A stretch of 60,692 nucleotides of DNA from Alphaproteobacteria bacterium (GCA_028281325.1 JANQKC010000007.1:1-60692), one strand, 5' to 3'; positions 16,437 through 26,546 are shown, counted from the stretch's first letter. Numbers and translations: made by a program. The notes: generated by a model from the sequence alone, not told the origin.

Positions 16437-17666
16437 CTAGGCCGCCTTCTGAGCGTCCTGCCAGCCACGGACCAGATCGAGCACGCGATCCACGTCTTCC
16501 TCGCTGTTGTAGACATGCAGCGCGAAACGCAGCATGCCGCGCCGCACGGTAAGGACCACGTTATTCTCAGTCAGATAATTGTAAAGCGCATCGGTATCCG
16601 CATCGCCGGCGCCGTCATGCGTGTCCTGGGTATACTGTCCGGCGGTCACGATATGCGCCAGATGCGGGCCCGGCGGGCCGCCGCTGACCGGCAGGCCGAG
16701 TTGATGCAGCCCGGCGGCGAGACGATGGGCCAGACCGCAGACGTAGGATTCGACCGCCGCCGGCCCGACTTCTAATAAGAGATCGAGCGCCGGTTCCACC
16801 ATCGCCGCCGCCGGGAAATTGTAGTTCCCCAGGTCGAAGCGCCGCGCGCCCGGCATCAGGGCATAACTGTCGCCGCCCATGGTCGCCTCATGCGTGCCCT
16901 CGCCCAGGTCCACGCTGAACCGCGCGAGGGCGGCCGGCGTGATCTTTTCCGCCCATTCGCGGCGGCAATAAATGAAGCCCATGCCGTAGAGACCGAGCAG
17001 CGCCTTCTGTGTCGATACGGCAAGCGCATCCACCTTCAGCGCCTTCACGTCGGTCGCCACGATGCCGACCGACTGCACGCCATCGACCAACAGGAACACG
17101 CCGCGCTCCCGGCAGGCCGCCCCCAGTTTCGCAACATCGGTGCGGAAGCCGGGCGCAAAGGTCACCGTCGCCACTGTGACGAGCCGCGTGCGATCGTCCA
17201 TCGCGGCGATAATGCCGTCCACGTCGATGAAACCGTCGCGGTCGGGAATGTCGCGGATTTCGACGCCCTTGGTCTGCCCCAGATTGAGCCACGGGTAGAT
17301 GTTGTTCGGATGCTCCAGGTTGCGGCACAACACGATGTTGTCGCCCTCGGCCAGCGGGACCGACGCCGCGATCATGTTCAGGCCGTCGGAGACGTTCTTC
17401 GTGAACGCGATCTCGTCGCTGTCGGCGTTGATCAGCCGCGCGTATTTCTCGCGCACCCGCTCGATCATGCCGAAGTTGGCGGCCTTGTCGACGCGGCCGT
17501 CGGTGAGCTTGTCGAGATAGGCGTCGAGCGACGCCCGCGACTCGCGGCACGGCAGACCGCGCGCGGCCGCGTTCATGTAGACCTTGTCCTGCGCGCCTGG
17601 GAACCGCGCGCGGATCGCCGCGAAATCCGGCGCGTCTCGGTCCACCGGCGCTCTGGCTTGCGACAT
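16437..17666 (-). CDS. Class V aminotransferase / cysteine-desulfurase-like PLP enzyme
   Basis: A 409-residue PLP enzyme of the fold-type I class V family. It shows VYMNAAARGLP at the start, the aspartate and glutamine of LVDGVQSVG (Asp195, Gln198), and the Schiff-base lysine in VSTQKALLGLYGMGF (Lys221). It lacks an obvious mobile-loop cysteine motif of IscS, so aminotransferase, lyase or isopenicillin-N-epimerase-like activity is more likely than desulfuration. The ATG at 17666 has AAGGAAACG upstream, and upstream codons in frame lack family similarity. It converges on the TPP enzyme gene with a 3 bp gap. A distant paralogue lies at 28431. Confidence 0.85.
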   Translation of the reverse strand: MSQARAPVDRDAPDFAAIRARFPGAQDKVYMNAAARGLPCRESRASLDAYLDKLTDGRVDKAANFGMIERVREKYARLINADSDEIAFTKNVSDGLNMIAASVPLAEGDNIVLCRNLEHPNNIYPWLNLGQTKGVEIRDIPDRDGFIDVDGIIAAMDDRTRLVTVATVTFAPGFRTDVAKLGAACRERGVFLLVDGVQSVGIVATDVKALKVDALAVSTQKALLGLYGMGFIYCRREWAEKITPAALARFSVDLGEGTHEATMGGDSYALMPGARRFDLGNYNFPAAAMVEPALDLLLEVGPAAVESYVCGLAHRLAAGLHQLGLPVSGGPPGPHLAHIVTAGQYTQDTHDGAGDADTDALYNYLTENNVVLTVRRGMLRFALHVYNSEEDVDRVLDLVRGWQDAQKAA

Positions 17667-17904
17667 GGTCGTTTCCTTTTCGAGATGACGATTAGATCGG
17701 ATGAAGATCAACCGTAGCGCCATCCGGCAACGGTCGCAAATACGCTGGGATTGTGTTTTTTCTGGGCAAAACAATCGTATTGCGACTCGCTTGCCGTAAT
17801 TCGCAACACCCGCCTCCGACTGTCAGAACCACACATCAGCCCGTGTCGATTGCACAACAGGGCTTGCCGGCGCTCCGGGCGGCATTGCTTGACCGCTTCC
17901 GGGC

Positions 17905-18450
17905 ATGCGTATTAGCTTTCGTCATAATTTCGTAACAATCAGCATCAGACCGATCGCATTATTTGGACCCAAATCGGTGCAGCAGGTTGCCGCGCTGCCC
18001 TTTGTCACCGCCGACAGCGCCATTGACGTCCTGTTGATCACGTCACGGCGGCGCAAGCGGTGGATTTTGCCGAAAGGGTGGCCGACCAAGAACCTGTCAC
18101 TGCCCGAATCCGCCGCCAAGGAAGCATCCGAAGAAGCCGGCGTGCTCGGCCCGGTCCAGACCGACGCGATCGGCAGCTACGACTATACGAAGCATACGAA
18201 ACCCGGCTACTCGGTTCCATGCCGGGTCTTCATCTATCCGCTGTTCGTCACCCAGCATAAGTTGGCATGGCGCGAGCAATCCGAACGGTCGTTCAAATGG
18301 CTGCCGCTTTCCGACGCGGCGGTCCGTATCGACGATGACGGTGCAAGCCAGGTGCTCGGCGAGTTAGCCGAAACGAACGGCGCTTTCCTGCGCGATTTCG
18401 TTGTCCGGTCGATGCCAAACCACGCCGCCCGGATGCCCGCATCCGGCTGA
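17905..18450 (+). CDS. NUDIX hydrolase
   Basis: A 181-residue protein with a Nudix box variant, from KRWILPKGWP through LPESAAKEASEEAGV at about residues 50-78. This is the pattern of diphosphoinositol-polyphosphate/diadenosine-type Nudix enzymes, which hydrolyse nucleoside diphosphates linked to another group. The metal-binding glutamates of the ASEEAG helix are intact. The first 25 residues are not typical, and a downstream GTG at 17977 is a possible alternative start. It lies 9 bp upstream of the phosphate transporter gene, so co-transcription is likely. Confidence 0.85.
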   Translation: MRISFRHNFVTISIRPIALFGPKSVQQVAALPFVTADSAIDVLLITSRRRKRWILPKGWPTKNLSLPESAAKEASEEAGVLGPVQTDAIGSYDYTKHTKPGYSVPCRVFIYPLFVTQHKLAWREQSERSFKWLPLSDAAVRIDDDGASQVLGELAETNGAFLRDFVVRSMPNHAARMPASG

Positions 18451-18459
18451 AGAAACCTC

Positions 18460-19944
18460 ATGGACCTGACGAAAAAATCACTCGATAAGGACCTCGAAAA
18501 ACTGGTCCATGTCGAGGCGGCGACCCGCGTGTCGGGCAGCGGCGTCAGATCGCACGGCCTCGCCCTTCTGTTCCTCGGCATCACGGCGCTGATCGCCAGC
18601 ACCTATTCCGGCGTCTCCTCGAATGCGGCGCTGGTGGTCGTCGCGGCGATCCTGGGCGGTTACATGGCGCTCAACATCGGCGCCAACGACGTCGCCAACA
18701 ATGTCGGCCCCGCGGTCGGCGCACGCGCCCTCACCCTGGTCGGCGCGCTGGTGATCGCGGCGATCTTCGAAAGCGCCGGGGCGTTGATTGCCGGCGGCGA
18801 TGTCGTCAACACGATCTCGAAAGGCATCATCGATCCGTCGATGGTGAAGGACAATACCGTCTTTGTCTGGGCGATGATGGCGGCGCTGATCTCGTCGGCG
18901 GTGTGGGTCAATATCGCCACCTATGTCGGCGCGCCCGTATCGACGACGCATGCGGTGGTCGGCGGCGTCATGGGTGCGGGAATCGCCGCCGTCGGGTTCC
19001 AACTGGTCAACTGGGGCACGATGGGGGCGATCGCGGCAAGCTGGGTGGTCTCGCCGCTTTTGGGCGGCTTGATCGCGGCTGTCTTCCTGGCCTTCATCAA
19101 GATCAACATCATCTATCAGGCGGATAAGATCGCGGCGGCGCGGCGCTGGGTGCCGCTGCTGGTGGCGATCATGGCCGGCGCCTTCGGCTGCTATCTGTCG
19201 ATCAAGGGATTCAAGCGGATTTGGCGTCCCGACGCGGCCACGGTGGCCCTGATCGGCATTGCCATCTTCTTCGTCGTATGGGCCGTCATGCGGCCCCTGA
19301 TCCGGCGTCAATCCGAAGGGATGGAGAACCGCAACCAATCGCTTCGCGCGCTGTTCCGTATTCCCCTGATCTGTTCCGCCGCGCTGTTGTCCTTCGCCCA
19401 TGGCGCCAACGACGTGGCGAACGCCATCGGCCCCTTGGCGGCGATCCTGCACAGCGTGCAATTCGGCGACATCGCCGCGAAAGTCGCCATCCCGGTCTGG
19501 GTCATGCTGATCGGCGCTTTCGGGATCAGCCTCGGCCTGTTCCTCTACGGCCCCAAACTGATCCGCATGGTCGGCGTGCGGATCACCAAGATGAACCCGA
19601 TGCGAGCCTATTGCGTCGCCCTCTCCGCCGCGATCACCGTGATCGTCGCCTCGTGGCTCGGTCTGCCGGTCAGTTCGACGCATATCGCGGTTGGCGCGGT
19701 TTTCGGCGTCGGCTTCTTCCGCGAGTACTACACCAAACACAGCAAGCGGCGGCGCGCGATGGTGCAGCCGCGCCGCGCCATCGACGAAAACGGCGTCGAG
19801 CAGCTTGGCGTCGAGGAGTTACGGCACCGCAAGCTGGTGCGGCGGGCGCATTTCCTGACGATCGTGGCCGCCTGGGTGATTACCGTGCCGGCGACGGCGT
19901 TGCTGTCCGCCGGCGTGTTTTACGCCCTTAGCTTGATTGCATGA
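18460..19944 (+). CDS. pit: Inorganic phosphate transporter, PiT family
   Basis: A 494-residue polytopic membrane protein with the two inverted PHO4 signature repeats: NIGANDVANNVGP (about residue 72) and FAHGANDVANAIGP (about residue 313). These bind phosphate and the coupling cation. The matching GAPVSTTHAVVGG and GLPVSSTHIAVGAVFG segments are also present. A basic cytoplasmic stretch (HSKRRRAMVQPRRAIDENG) precedes the last membrane helix. It probably imports metal-phosphate with protons at low affinity. It follows the NUDIX gene and overlaps the next MFS gene by 4 bp (ATGA), suggesting an operon. Confidence 0.93.
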   Translation: MDLTKKSLDKDLEKLVHVEAATRVSGSGVRSHGLALLFLGITALIASTYSGVSSNAALVVVAAILGGYMALNIGANDVANNVGPAVGARALTLVGALVIAAIFESAGALIAGGDVVNTISKGIIDPSMVKDNTVFVWAMMAALISSAVWVNIATYVGAPVSTTHAVVGGVMGAGIAAVGFQLVNWGTMGAIAASWVVSPLLGGLIAAVFLAFIKINIIYQADKIAAARRWVPLLVAIMAGAFGCYLSIKGFKRIWRPDAATVALIGIAIFFVVWAVMRPLIRRQSEGMENRNQSLRALFRIPLICSAALLSFAHGANDVANAIGPLAAILHSVQFGDIAAKVAIPVWVMLIGAFGISLGLFLYGPKLIRMVGVRITKMNPMRAYCVALSAAITVIVASWLGLPVSSTHIAVGAVFGVGFFREYYTKHSKRRRAMVQPRRAIDENGVEQLGVEELRHRKLVRRAHFLTIVAAWVITVPATALLSAGVFYALSLIA

Positions 19945-21065
19945 GCGGCGCATCGGGAAGCTGGCGCGCCGTCGTGACCGCTTCTTCGGTGCTTTCGCTC
20001 GCGTTGCTGGGCGATGCGTTGATTTATGCGGTGCTGCCGGTTTACGCCGCGTCCTTCGGCGTCAGCCTCGCCATGGTCGGCATCCTTCTCTCCGCCAACC
20101 GGTTCGTCCGCGTCTTCGCCTACGGCGTCGTCGCCGCGATCACCTACAAGGTCGGCGGCCGCCGCATGTGCATCGTCGCGGCGGTGCTGGCGGCGATCTC
20201 GACCGCGATCTACGGCGTTGGCCAAGGGTTCTGGATCCTCCTGGCCGGCCGCATCCTCTGGGGCGTGACCTACGCCATTCTGCTCCTCATCACGCTGGAC
20301 TATGCCGTCGCGTTCCGCAAACGGGCCGGCACGCGCGTGGGCGTCAGCGTCGCGATACAACGGGCCGGCCCGATCGCGGCGCTTTTGGGCGGTGCGTGGC
20401 TGACCGGTTTGATCGGACCGACCGACGTGTTCCTCGTGCTGGCAGGCGTGTCGGTGCTGGCGATTCCGCTCGCCATGAGCCTTCCTGCCCCGCGCCGCGA
20501 TTCACAGCCGCAAACGCCGCCGAAAAGACTCGGCCGACCCTATTCGGTCGATCTCGTTTTCTTTTTGTTGGGGTTCGGCGTCGATGGGGTCTTCGCCATC
20601 AGCATCGCGCTCATCTTCGCACAGGAGACAACCGCGGCAATCGCCGTTATGTCGGGCGGCGCGATCCTCGCGATGCGGCATCTCGCCGGGGCGGTCGCCG
20701 CCCCGGCGTTCGGCTGGGCCGCCGATCGCTTCGGGGCGCGTCGCGTGTTCATCGCCGCCGCCGTCATGACGATCGTCGGTTTTGTCGGGATCGCGGCAGG
20801 TTTCACCGTCATGGGCGCCATCGCCATGCTGGTCTTCCGCGGGGCGCTCGCGTCGTTGGGGCCGGCGATCATCGTCGATGGTCTCGCCGAGGACGACGCC
20901 GCAATCGGCCCCCTGGCGCGCATGCAAGCGTGGCGCGATCTCGGCGCCGCCATGGGCCCGCTGATCGCGGGCTTTGCGTTGGCCGTCGTCTCGGCGCAGT
21001 TCCTCCATGGCGTCGTCGCCGTGCTCCTCGTCTTCGCGCTGCTCTATTGGATGCGGTCGCGCTGA
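19941..21065 (+). CDS. MFS transporter
   Basis: A 374-residue protein with about 12 hydrophobic segments and the major facilitator layout. Landmarks are GDALIYAVLPVYAASFGVSLAMVGILLSANRFVRV in helices 1-2, the conserved GRILWGVTYAILL helix, and the charged loop DRFGARRVFIAAAVM between helices 8 and 9. The substrate is not predictable. The start overlaps the Pit stop codon, so translation may be coupled, although there is no evidence that it moves phosphate compounds. Confidence 0.85.
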   Translation: MSGASGSWRAVVTASSVLSLALLGDALIYAVLPVYAASFGVSLAMVGILLSANRFVRVFAYGVVAAITYKVGGRRMCIVAAVLAAISTAIYGVGQGFWILLAGRILWGVTYAILLLITLDYAVAFRKRAGTRVGVSVAIQRAGPIAALLGGAWLTGLIGPTDVFLVLAGVSVLAIPLAMSLPAPRRDSQPQTPPKRLGRPYSVDLVFFLLGFGVDGVFAISIALIFAQETTAAIAVMSGGAILAMRHLAGAVAAPAFGWAADRFGARRVFIAAAVMTIVGFVGIAAGFTVMGAIAMLVFRGALASLGPAIIVDGLAEDDAAIGPLARMQAWRDLGAAMGPLIAGFALAVVSAQFLHGVVAVLLVFALLYWMRSR

Positions 21066-21176
21066 CCATCGCCACGCGGTTTCCAAGTCAACGGATCGTG
21101 CGTTTCCTGCCGTAACTTGGTATGAGCGAAGGGCGATAGCGACAGAAACACCATGCAAGTCAGGGAAAGCCCAGTG

Positions 21177-22073
21177 ATGTTCGAAATCCGCGATCCATCC
21201 TTTTACGATGTCATATCAGAGAACGCCTCCATGGAGGTCGTCGCCGACGGCTTCACCTTCACCGAAGGGCCGATCTGGCATCCCACCGAGCATTGGCTCG
21301 TCTTTTCGGACGTTGCGGAGAGCCGGCAGTACCGGTGGTCGGAGTCGGACGGACTGACGGTCTTCCGCTGCCCATCGAACCAGGCGAACGGCAACGCCTT
21401 CGACCGCGACGGCCGCATCGTCAGCGGCGAACATGCATCGTCGCACCTTGTCCGGCACGATCACGGTGGAAAGCTGGTGCAGCCGATCGCCACGCGGTAC
21501 GAGGGCAAGGCGTTGAACAGCCCGAACGATGTGGTGGTCGACAGCAAGGGCCGTATCTGGTTCACCGATCCGGTCTTCGGCCGCATCCGCGAGGAACTCG
21601 GCATCCTGCGGGATCAGGAACTCGACGTCCAAGGGGTGTTCCGCCTCGACCCGGAGGGCACCCTGGTGCTGGTCGCCGACGATTTTCAACAACCGAACGG
21701 CCTGTGTTTCTCGTCGGACGAGACCACCTTGTTCATCAACGACAGTTGGGGCCCGACCATCCGTAGCTTCACGGTTGCCGAGGACGGGACGCTCGGCGGC
21801 GGCGATGTCTGGGCCACCGTGAGCGGCGACGGCGAAGGGGTGCCCGACGGCATGAAGACCGACCTGCAGAACCGTGTTTTCTGCAACGGCCCCGGCGGCG
21901 TGCATGTCTTCGCCCCGGACGGCCGATGCCTCGGCGTCATCAAGACACCCGAAAAGTCGACGAACTTCTGCTTCGGCGGACCGGACCGGTCGGTCCTGTT
22001 CATCACCGCATCGACCTCGGTCTACCGGATCCAAACCGAAACACAGGGCGCGCCGATGATCCCGGGCCGGTAA
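21177..22073 (+). CDS. SMP-30/gluconolactonase/LRE-family lactonase
   Basis: A 298-residue six-bladed beta-propeller of the SMP-30 family, which hydrolyses sugar-acid lactones using a bound divalent metal. Landmarks are [12 protein letters not shown] (metal-binding Glu), [21 protein letters not shown] (Asn and Asp), [22 protein letters not shown] and [16 protein letters not shown]. The ATG at 21177 is preceded by AGGGAAAG; an upstream ATG at 21153 is in frame but poorly placed. Probably cytoplasmic. It precedes the HisD-like and SDR dehydrogenases and could act with them in one catabolic pathway. Confidence 0.87.
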   Translation: MFEIRDPSFYDVISENASMEVVADGFTFTEGPIWHPTEHWLVFSDVAESRQYRWSESDGLTVFRCPSNQANGNAFDRDGRIVSGEHASSHLVRHDHGGKLVQPIATRYEGKALNSPNDVVVDSKGRIWFTDPVFGRIREELGILRDQELDVQGVFRLDPEGTLVLVADDFQQPNGLCFSSDETTLFINDSWGPTIRSFTVAEDGTLGGGDVWATVSGDGEGVPDGMKTDLQNRVFCNGPGGVHVFAPDGRCLGVIKTPEKSTNFCFGGPDRSVLFITASTSVYRIQTETQGAPMIPGR

Positions 22074-22171
22074 CGCCGGTCACCGCGCCACGGGTTGACT
22101 GCCTTCCGCGATCGCCGAACAGTATGTCCCATGATCGCGGGCGGCCCGCACGACGCAGGAGGGAAACCGAC

Positions 22172-23485
22172 ATGACGACCTATTTGAAACGCGGCAAGAG
22201 CGCCGACGAAGTTGCCGAGGATGACGCCAAGGTCCGCCAAACGGTCGAAGGAATCCTCGGCGATATCGAGAAGCGCGGCGACGCCGCCGTGCGCGAGCTG
22301 GCGCAGAAGTTCGACGGCACCGCGCGGGACGATGCCCGGCTGAGCGCGGACGAGATCGCCGAGGCGGTCGCCAAGGTCTCCGCGGACGACATCGCCGATA
22401 TCGAATTCGCCCAGACCCAAATCCGGAACTTCGCGCAAAAGCAGAAGGAATGCCTGCAAGACCTGGAGGTCGAGACGCTACCGGGCGTCATTCTCGGCCA
22501 CAAGAACGTGCCGGTGAATTCCGTCGGCTGTTACGTACCCGGCGGCAAATACCCGATGGTCGCCTCGGCGCATATGAGCGTGGTCACCGCCAAGGTCGCC
22601 GGCGTGAAACGCATCGTCGCCTCCGCCCCGCCGCAGGACGGCAAGCCGCACCCCGCCGTCGTCGCGGCCATGCACATGGCCGGCGCGGACGAGATTCTGC
22701 TGTTGGGCGGCGTGCAGGCGGTCGGCGCGATGGCGCTCGGCACCGAGACGATCGACGGCGTCGACATGCTGGTCGGTCCCGGCAACATGTTCGTCGCCGA
22801 AGCCAAGCGGCAGTTGTTCGGCCGGGTCGGGATCGACCTGTTCGCCGGCCCGACGGAAACGCTGATCATCGCCGATGATTCGGTCGATGCGGAAATCTGC
22901 GCGGTCGACCTGCTGGGGCAAGCGGAGCACGGGCCCACCTCGCCCGCCGCGCTGCTGACCAATTCCCGCAAACTCGCCGAGGAGACGATGGCCGAGGTCG
23001 AGCGGCAGTTGGGTATCCTGCCGACCGCCGACATCGCGCGGCAGGCCTGGCAGGATTACGGTTCGGTCATTCTCTGCGACACGCTCGACGAGATGGTCGA
23101 GGAGGCCGACACATTGGCCTATGAACACGTGCAGGTGATGACCGAGGATCCGGACTATTTCGCCGACAACATGAGCAATTACGGCGCGCTGTTCCTGGGC
23201 CCGCGCACCAACGTGTCCTACGGCGACAAGGTGATCGGCACGAACCATACGCTGCCGACGAAGAAGGCGGCGCGCTACACCGGCGGTCTTTGGGTCGGCA
23301 AGTTCATGAAGACCTGCACCTACCAGAAAGTGTTGACCGACGAAGCCTCCGCGATGATCGGCGGCTACTGCTCCCGGCTCTGCGCGATCGAAGGGTTCGC
23401 CGGCCACGGCGAGCAGGCCAACATCCGCGTGCGGCGCTATGGCGGCGGCAACGTGGAACCGTATGGCGCGGTGGCGAAACGATGA
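22172..23485 (+). CDS. HisD-family dehydrogenase, probably catabolic (sulfopropanediol-dehydrogenase-like)
   Basis: A 437-residue member of the histidinol dehydrogenase family. The zinc ligands are intact (Gln250 and His253 in GQAEHGPTS, Asp352 in GDKVIGTNH, His412 in GFAGHGEQ), as is the catalytic pair Glu318-His319 (AYEHVQV). NAD-binding segments such as [13 protein letters not shown] are clear. No his genes are nearby and the next gene is an overlapping SDR. A catabolic paralogue, for example of HpsN (which oxidises 2,3-dihydroxypropane-1-sulfonate), is therefore more likely than a histidine enzyme. The substrate assignment is inference. A perfect CAGGAGGG precedes the ATG. Confidence 0.85.
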   Translation: MTTYLKRGKSADEVAEDDAKVRQTVEGILGDIEKRGDAAVRELAQKFDGTARDDARLSADEIAEAVAKVSADDIADIEFAQTQIRNFAQKQKECLQDLEVETLPGVILGHKNVPVNSVGCYVPGGKYPMVASAHMSVVTAKVAGVKRIVASAPPQDGKPHPAVVAAMHMAGADEILLLGGVQAVGAMALGTETIDGVDMLVGPGNMFVAEAKRQLFGRVGIDLFAGPTETLIIADDSVDAEICAVDLLGQAEHGPTSPAALLTNSRKLAEETMAEVERQLGILPTADIARQAWQDYGSVILCDTLDEMVEEADTLAYEHVQVMTEDPDYFADNMSNYGALFLGPRTNVSYGDKVIGTNHTLPTKKAARYTGGLWVGKFMKTCTYQKVLTDEASAMIGGYCSRLCAIEGFAGHGEQANIRVRRYGGGNVEPYGAVAKR

Positions 23486-24258
23486 CCGGCCCGGTGGTCC
23501 TGCCGAAGACGCCGAGCTTCCGCCTCGACGGGCGTCGCGCACTCGTCACCGGCGCGGGGCGCGGCCTGGGCGTGCCGATGGCCGCCGCCCTTGCCGAGGC
23601 CGGGGCCGATGTCGTTCTGGCGGCGCGCACCCTCGCGGAAGTGGAAGCGGTCGCCGAGGCGATCCGCGCGCGCGGCGAGAAGGCCGAAGCCGCGACGCTG
23701 GACGTGACCGATACGGCCGCGGCGGCGGCGTTGGTCGAGGACAAGGGTCCGTTTCAAATTCTGATCAACAACGCCGGCACCAACCGGTTGGATCATTTTC
23801 TCGATGTCAAAGAGGAAGACTTCGACGCGGTTGCCGATCTGAACCTCCGCGCCGCCCTGTTTCTGGCGCAGGCGGTCGCCAAGAATTTGGTCGCCGCCAA
23901 GCTGCCGGGATCGATCATCAACATCTCCTCGCAGATGGGGCATGTGGGTGGGCCGAAGCGAACCGTTTATTGCGCGACGAAACATGCGCTCGAGGGTGCC
24001 ACCAAGGCGATGGCCTGGGAACTGGCCGAACACGATATCCGGGTGAACACCGTCGGTCCCACCTTCATCTACACGCCGCTGACCGCGCCGATGTTCGAGG
24101 ACACCGAGTTCCGCGATTTCGTGGAGTCGAAAATCGCCAACGGGAAACTGGGCCAAGTCGAGGACGTCATGGGCGCGGTAGTCTATCTCGCCTCCGACGC
24201 CTCCGCTCTCGTCACCGGCTCGGCGCTACTGCTCGACGGCGGCTGGACGGCGACCTGA
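23482..24258 (+). CDS. SDR-family oxidoreductase
   Basis: A 258-residue classical short-chain dehydrogenase. The cofactor motif TGAGRGLG lies at 23-30, NNAG at 96-99, the active-site serine in NISSQ at 149-150, and YCATK gives Tyr163 and Lys167. The end [11 protein letters not shown] is typical. Arg50 in AART may favour NADP, but this is weak. The start codon overlaps the stop of the HisD-like gene (ATGA), so the pair is translationally coupled and probably oxidises the same compound in successive steps. Confidence 0.9.
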   Translation: MTGPVVLPKTPSFRLDGRRALVTGAGRGLGVPMAAALAEAGADVVLAARTLAEVEAVAEAIRARGEKAEAATLDVTDTAAAAALVEDKGPFQILINNAGTNRLDHFLDVKEEDFDAVADLNLRAALFLAQAVAKNLVAAKLPGSIINISSQMGHVGGPKRTVYCATKHALEGATKAMAWELAEHDIRVNTVGPTFIYTPLTAPMFEDTEFRDFVESKIANGKLGQVEDVMGAVVYLASDASALVTGSALLLDGGWTAT

Positions 24259-24343
24259 GCGTATAGCCTGCTGATCCGTCGAACGTCTTCCTCCGTATCA
24301 GGTTGAGGATGGGCAATCGCCGCCGACAGCAAGGCATGCCACC

Positions 24344-24745
24344 ATGACCATTGTTGCACTTTACGCCGGATTACTCGGCCTTCTGTATATGTTGCTTGCG
24401 GCCAATGTCATCCGCATTCGCCGCGCGGACAGCGTGAGCTTGGGCGACGGCGGCAACCCCTTGCTCGAACGGCGCATTCGCGCGCACGGCAATTTCGCGG
24501 AATACACGCCGATCGCCTTGGTGTTGATCGCGCTGGCCGAAGCGGGCGGCGGCCCGTCCTGGCTGATCCACGGGCTCGGCATCGCGCTCGTCATCGGGCG
24601 GGTGATGCACGCCGTCGCCTTGACGTCCCTCACCCCCCGGTCGGTGGCGCGGGTCGGGGGCATGGTCGCGACGCTGAACGTGATCGGCATCGCCGCGGCG
24701 GCCTGCCTCGTCATCGCGGTTCACGCGCTGATCAACAGCGGCTAA
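24344..24745 (+). CDS. MAPEG-family membrane protein
   Basis: A 133-residue membrane protein with four predicted helices. It has the MAPEG signature ERRIRAHGNFAEYTPIALVLIALAE, which contains the Arg/Asn/Glu residues that bind glutathione in eukaryotic relatives. HGLGIALVIGRVMHA follows. MAPEG proteins of eukaryotes are glutathione-dependent transferases or peroxidases; the role of bacterial members is poorly known. It stands alone between the SDR gene and a convergent enoyl-CoA hydratase gene 3 bp away. Confidence 0.9.
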   Translation: MTIVALYAGLLGLLYMLLAANVIRIRRADSVSLGDGGNPLLERRIRAHGNFAEYTPIALVLIALAEAGGGPSWLIHGLGIALVIGRVMHAVALTSLTPRSVARVGGMVATLNVIGIAAAACLVIAVHALINSG

Positions 24746-24748
24746 GGA

Positions 24749-25564
24749 TTAGTCGTCCCCGCTTTCGCGGACCGACTCCAATGTCGGCATGTTGTAACGG
24801 TCCTCGGGGTTGAGCCATCCCTTGTAGTTCGGCTTGCGTTTCTCGGCGAAGGCGGCGCGCGATTCCATGCGGTCGTTCTTGTCGCCGTGTTCGTGCAGCG
24901 CCGCGGCGAGTTTCTCAAGATCGGGCGCCACGGCCGGGCGCATCTGGCGCATCATGTAGACCGTGTTGACGCGCGACGCCGGCGGTAACGTCAGCAGATG
25001 CTCCGCCATCTCATAAGCGGTCGGCATCAGGTCGTCGGGATCGACCAACCGGTTGATATAGCCCACCTCGTACAGCCGCTCGGCGGTGAAGCGGAAACCG
25101 AGCGCCATTTCCGTCGCCACCGGATGCGGCAGGCCCGCGAAATGGCCGTGATTGTATCCGCCGAGCAGCCATCGCTTGGCTTCGGAGACCTCGAACACCG
25201 CACCGCGCACCGCCACCCGCAGGTCGGTGCGTTCGACAAGCATGAAGCCGCCGCCCATGGCGAACCCGTTGACCGCGGCGATGACCGGTTTGTCGATCTC
25301 GCCCGCCTTCCACGGATCGTGAACCGGCGCGCCGTCGCTGCCGGGCGCGCCGCGCTCCAACGATTCCTTCATATCCTCGCCCGCGCAGAAGGCCCGGCCG
25401 GTGCCGGTGAAGATCGCGACCTCCAACTCCGGATCATCCTTGAACTCGGTGAAGGCCGCCGCCATCTCGCTCCGAAGCTGGAACCCCAACGCATTCATTC
25501 GTTCGGGCCGGTTCAGCCGGATCGTCATGATCTGCCCGCGGCGCTCCGTTTCCACCATCGCCAT
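24749..25564 (-). CDS. Enoyl-CoA hydratase/isomerase (crotonase) family protein
   Basis: A 271-residue crotonase-fold protein. It shows RLNRPERMNALGFQLRSEM, the first oxyanion loop in GTGRAFCAGEDMKE, and the second in AVNGFAMGGGFMLVERTDLRVA. In place of the paired catalytic glutamates of true hydratase it has EAKRWLLGGYNHGHFAGLPHPV, so the exact reaction (hydratase, isomerase, lyase or hydrolase) is uncertain. I chose the ATG at 25564 because GGGAGA lies just upstream; in-frame codons further upstream encode unrelated sequence. Confidence 0.86.
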   Translation of the reverse strand: MAMVETERRGQIMTIRLNRPERMNALGFQLRSEMAAAFTEFKDDPELEVAIFTGTGRAFCAGEDMKESLERGAPGSDGAPVHDPWKAGEIDKPVIAAVNGFAMGGGFMLVERTDLRVAVRGAVFEVSEAKRWLLGGYNHGHFAGLPHPVATEMALGFRFTAERLYEVGYINRLVDPDDLMPTAYEMAEHLLTLPPASRVNTVYMMRQMRPAVAPDLEKLAAALHEHGDKNDRMESRAAFAEKRKPNYKGWLNPEDRYNMPTLESVRESGDD

Positions 25565-25775
25565 CGCATTTTCTCCCATTTTTAAAAGTGCGGCCGTAAC
25601 CGGTCTTAAACCGACACCGGACCGTCCAAGGACGGCAACATTGTCGACCATCGGCACCGGCTTGGCCAGTCGGCCAGCGCATCATGGATTTTGGACCTTC
25701 TGATAGAATGACGCTAATCTACACTCAATCAAAAATCGAATTGCGTCGTGCATGTTCAAGGGGGGTGGGCATCCG

Positions 25776-26546
25776 ATGGAAACAACGGTCTTGGAAGACC
25801 ATCAGAAAACGGTCGACCTCAACAATTTCATCCTGCGGAGTTATGGGATCGACCTATCCAAGGACGCGGACATCCTGGATTTCGGATGCGGATCGGGGCG
25901 GCATACCTACGAATATCTCGACGCCGGCTACAGCCGCGTCGTCGGATTCGACGTGCAGGACTTTGCTCAGTTGCGTGATCCGGCCGATCATCGTTACTTC
26001 CTATGTCAAGGATTGGACGAGGAATACCGAATCCCCGCAGCCGACAATTCCTTCGATTTCGTCGTTTCAGCCTCGGTCTTCGAACATGTACAGAACCAGG
26101 CGAAAGCCATAGCGGAGATTGGGCGTGTGCTCAAACCCGGCGGCGCGACATTACACTCCTTTCCGTCGCGCTGGCGGCCGATCGAGCCACATATCAAGGT
26201 GCCATTCGGCGGCGTCTTGCAAACCGAGTTCTGGCTTTCGATCTGGGCGGCCTTGGGCGTCCGAAACGAATACCAACGGGAACTCGGTGCCGGTGAAACC
26301 GTCGCGAATAACCTGGCCTATTGCGCGGACGGCATAAAATATCTCGACGCCACCACGATCCGACGTCTTTGGCAGACGACATTCGCCGACGTTCACTTCG
26401 TCGAGAGAGCATTCCTTGGCGGTACGCGTTCCATGTCCAGCATCTCGAGGGTCGCCTGGCCGCTGGCCAAAACGATACCGGGTTTCGAGAGCCTCTATCG
26501 CTGTTTTCATAACCGTGCGGTTCTAGCGATAAACCCCAAGGAATAG
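25776..26546 (+). CDS. Class I SAM-dependent methyltransferase
   Basis: A 256-residue methyltransferase with motif I as ILDFGCGSGRHTYEYLDAG, which binds S-adenosylmethionine. The acidic end of strand 2 is VVGFDV, motif IV is FDFVVSASVFEHV, and IGRVLKPGGATLHSFPSRW gives the post-motif strand. The substrate is unknown. The start at 25776 has a strong AAGGGGGGTGGG upstream; an ATG at 25752 lies before that ribosome site and is not used. AT content is slightly higher than in neighbours and the gene is isolated, so acquisition by transfer is possible. Confidence 0.85.
   Translation: METTVLEDHQKTVDLNNFILRSYGIDLSKDADILDFGCGSGRHTYEYLDAGYSRVVGFDVQDFAQLRDPADHRYFLCQGLDEEYRIPAADNSFDFVVSASVFEHVQNQAKAIAEIGRVLKPGGATLHSFPSRWRPIEPHIKVPFGGVLQTEFWLSIWAALGVRNEYQRELGAGETVANNLAYCADGIKYLDATTIRRLWQTTFADVHFVERAFLGGTRSMSSISRVAWPLAKTIPGFESLYRCFHNRAVLAINPKE

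Noticed and set aside
22172..23485. Annotation as biosynthetic histidinol dehydrogenase
   Set aside because: No his genes are near, and the overlap with an SDR gene and the adjacent lactonase favour a catabolic paralogue. The family residues alone cannot distinguish the two.
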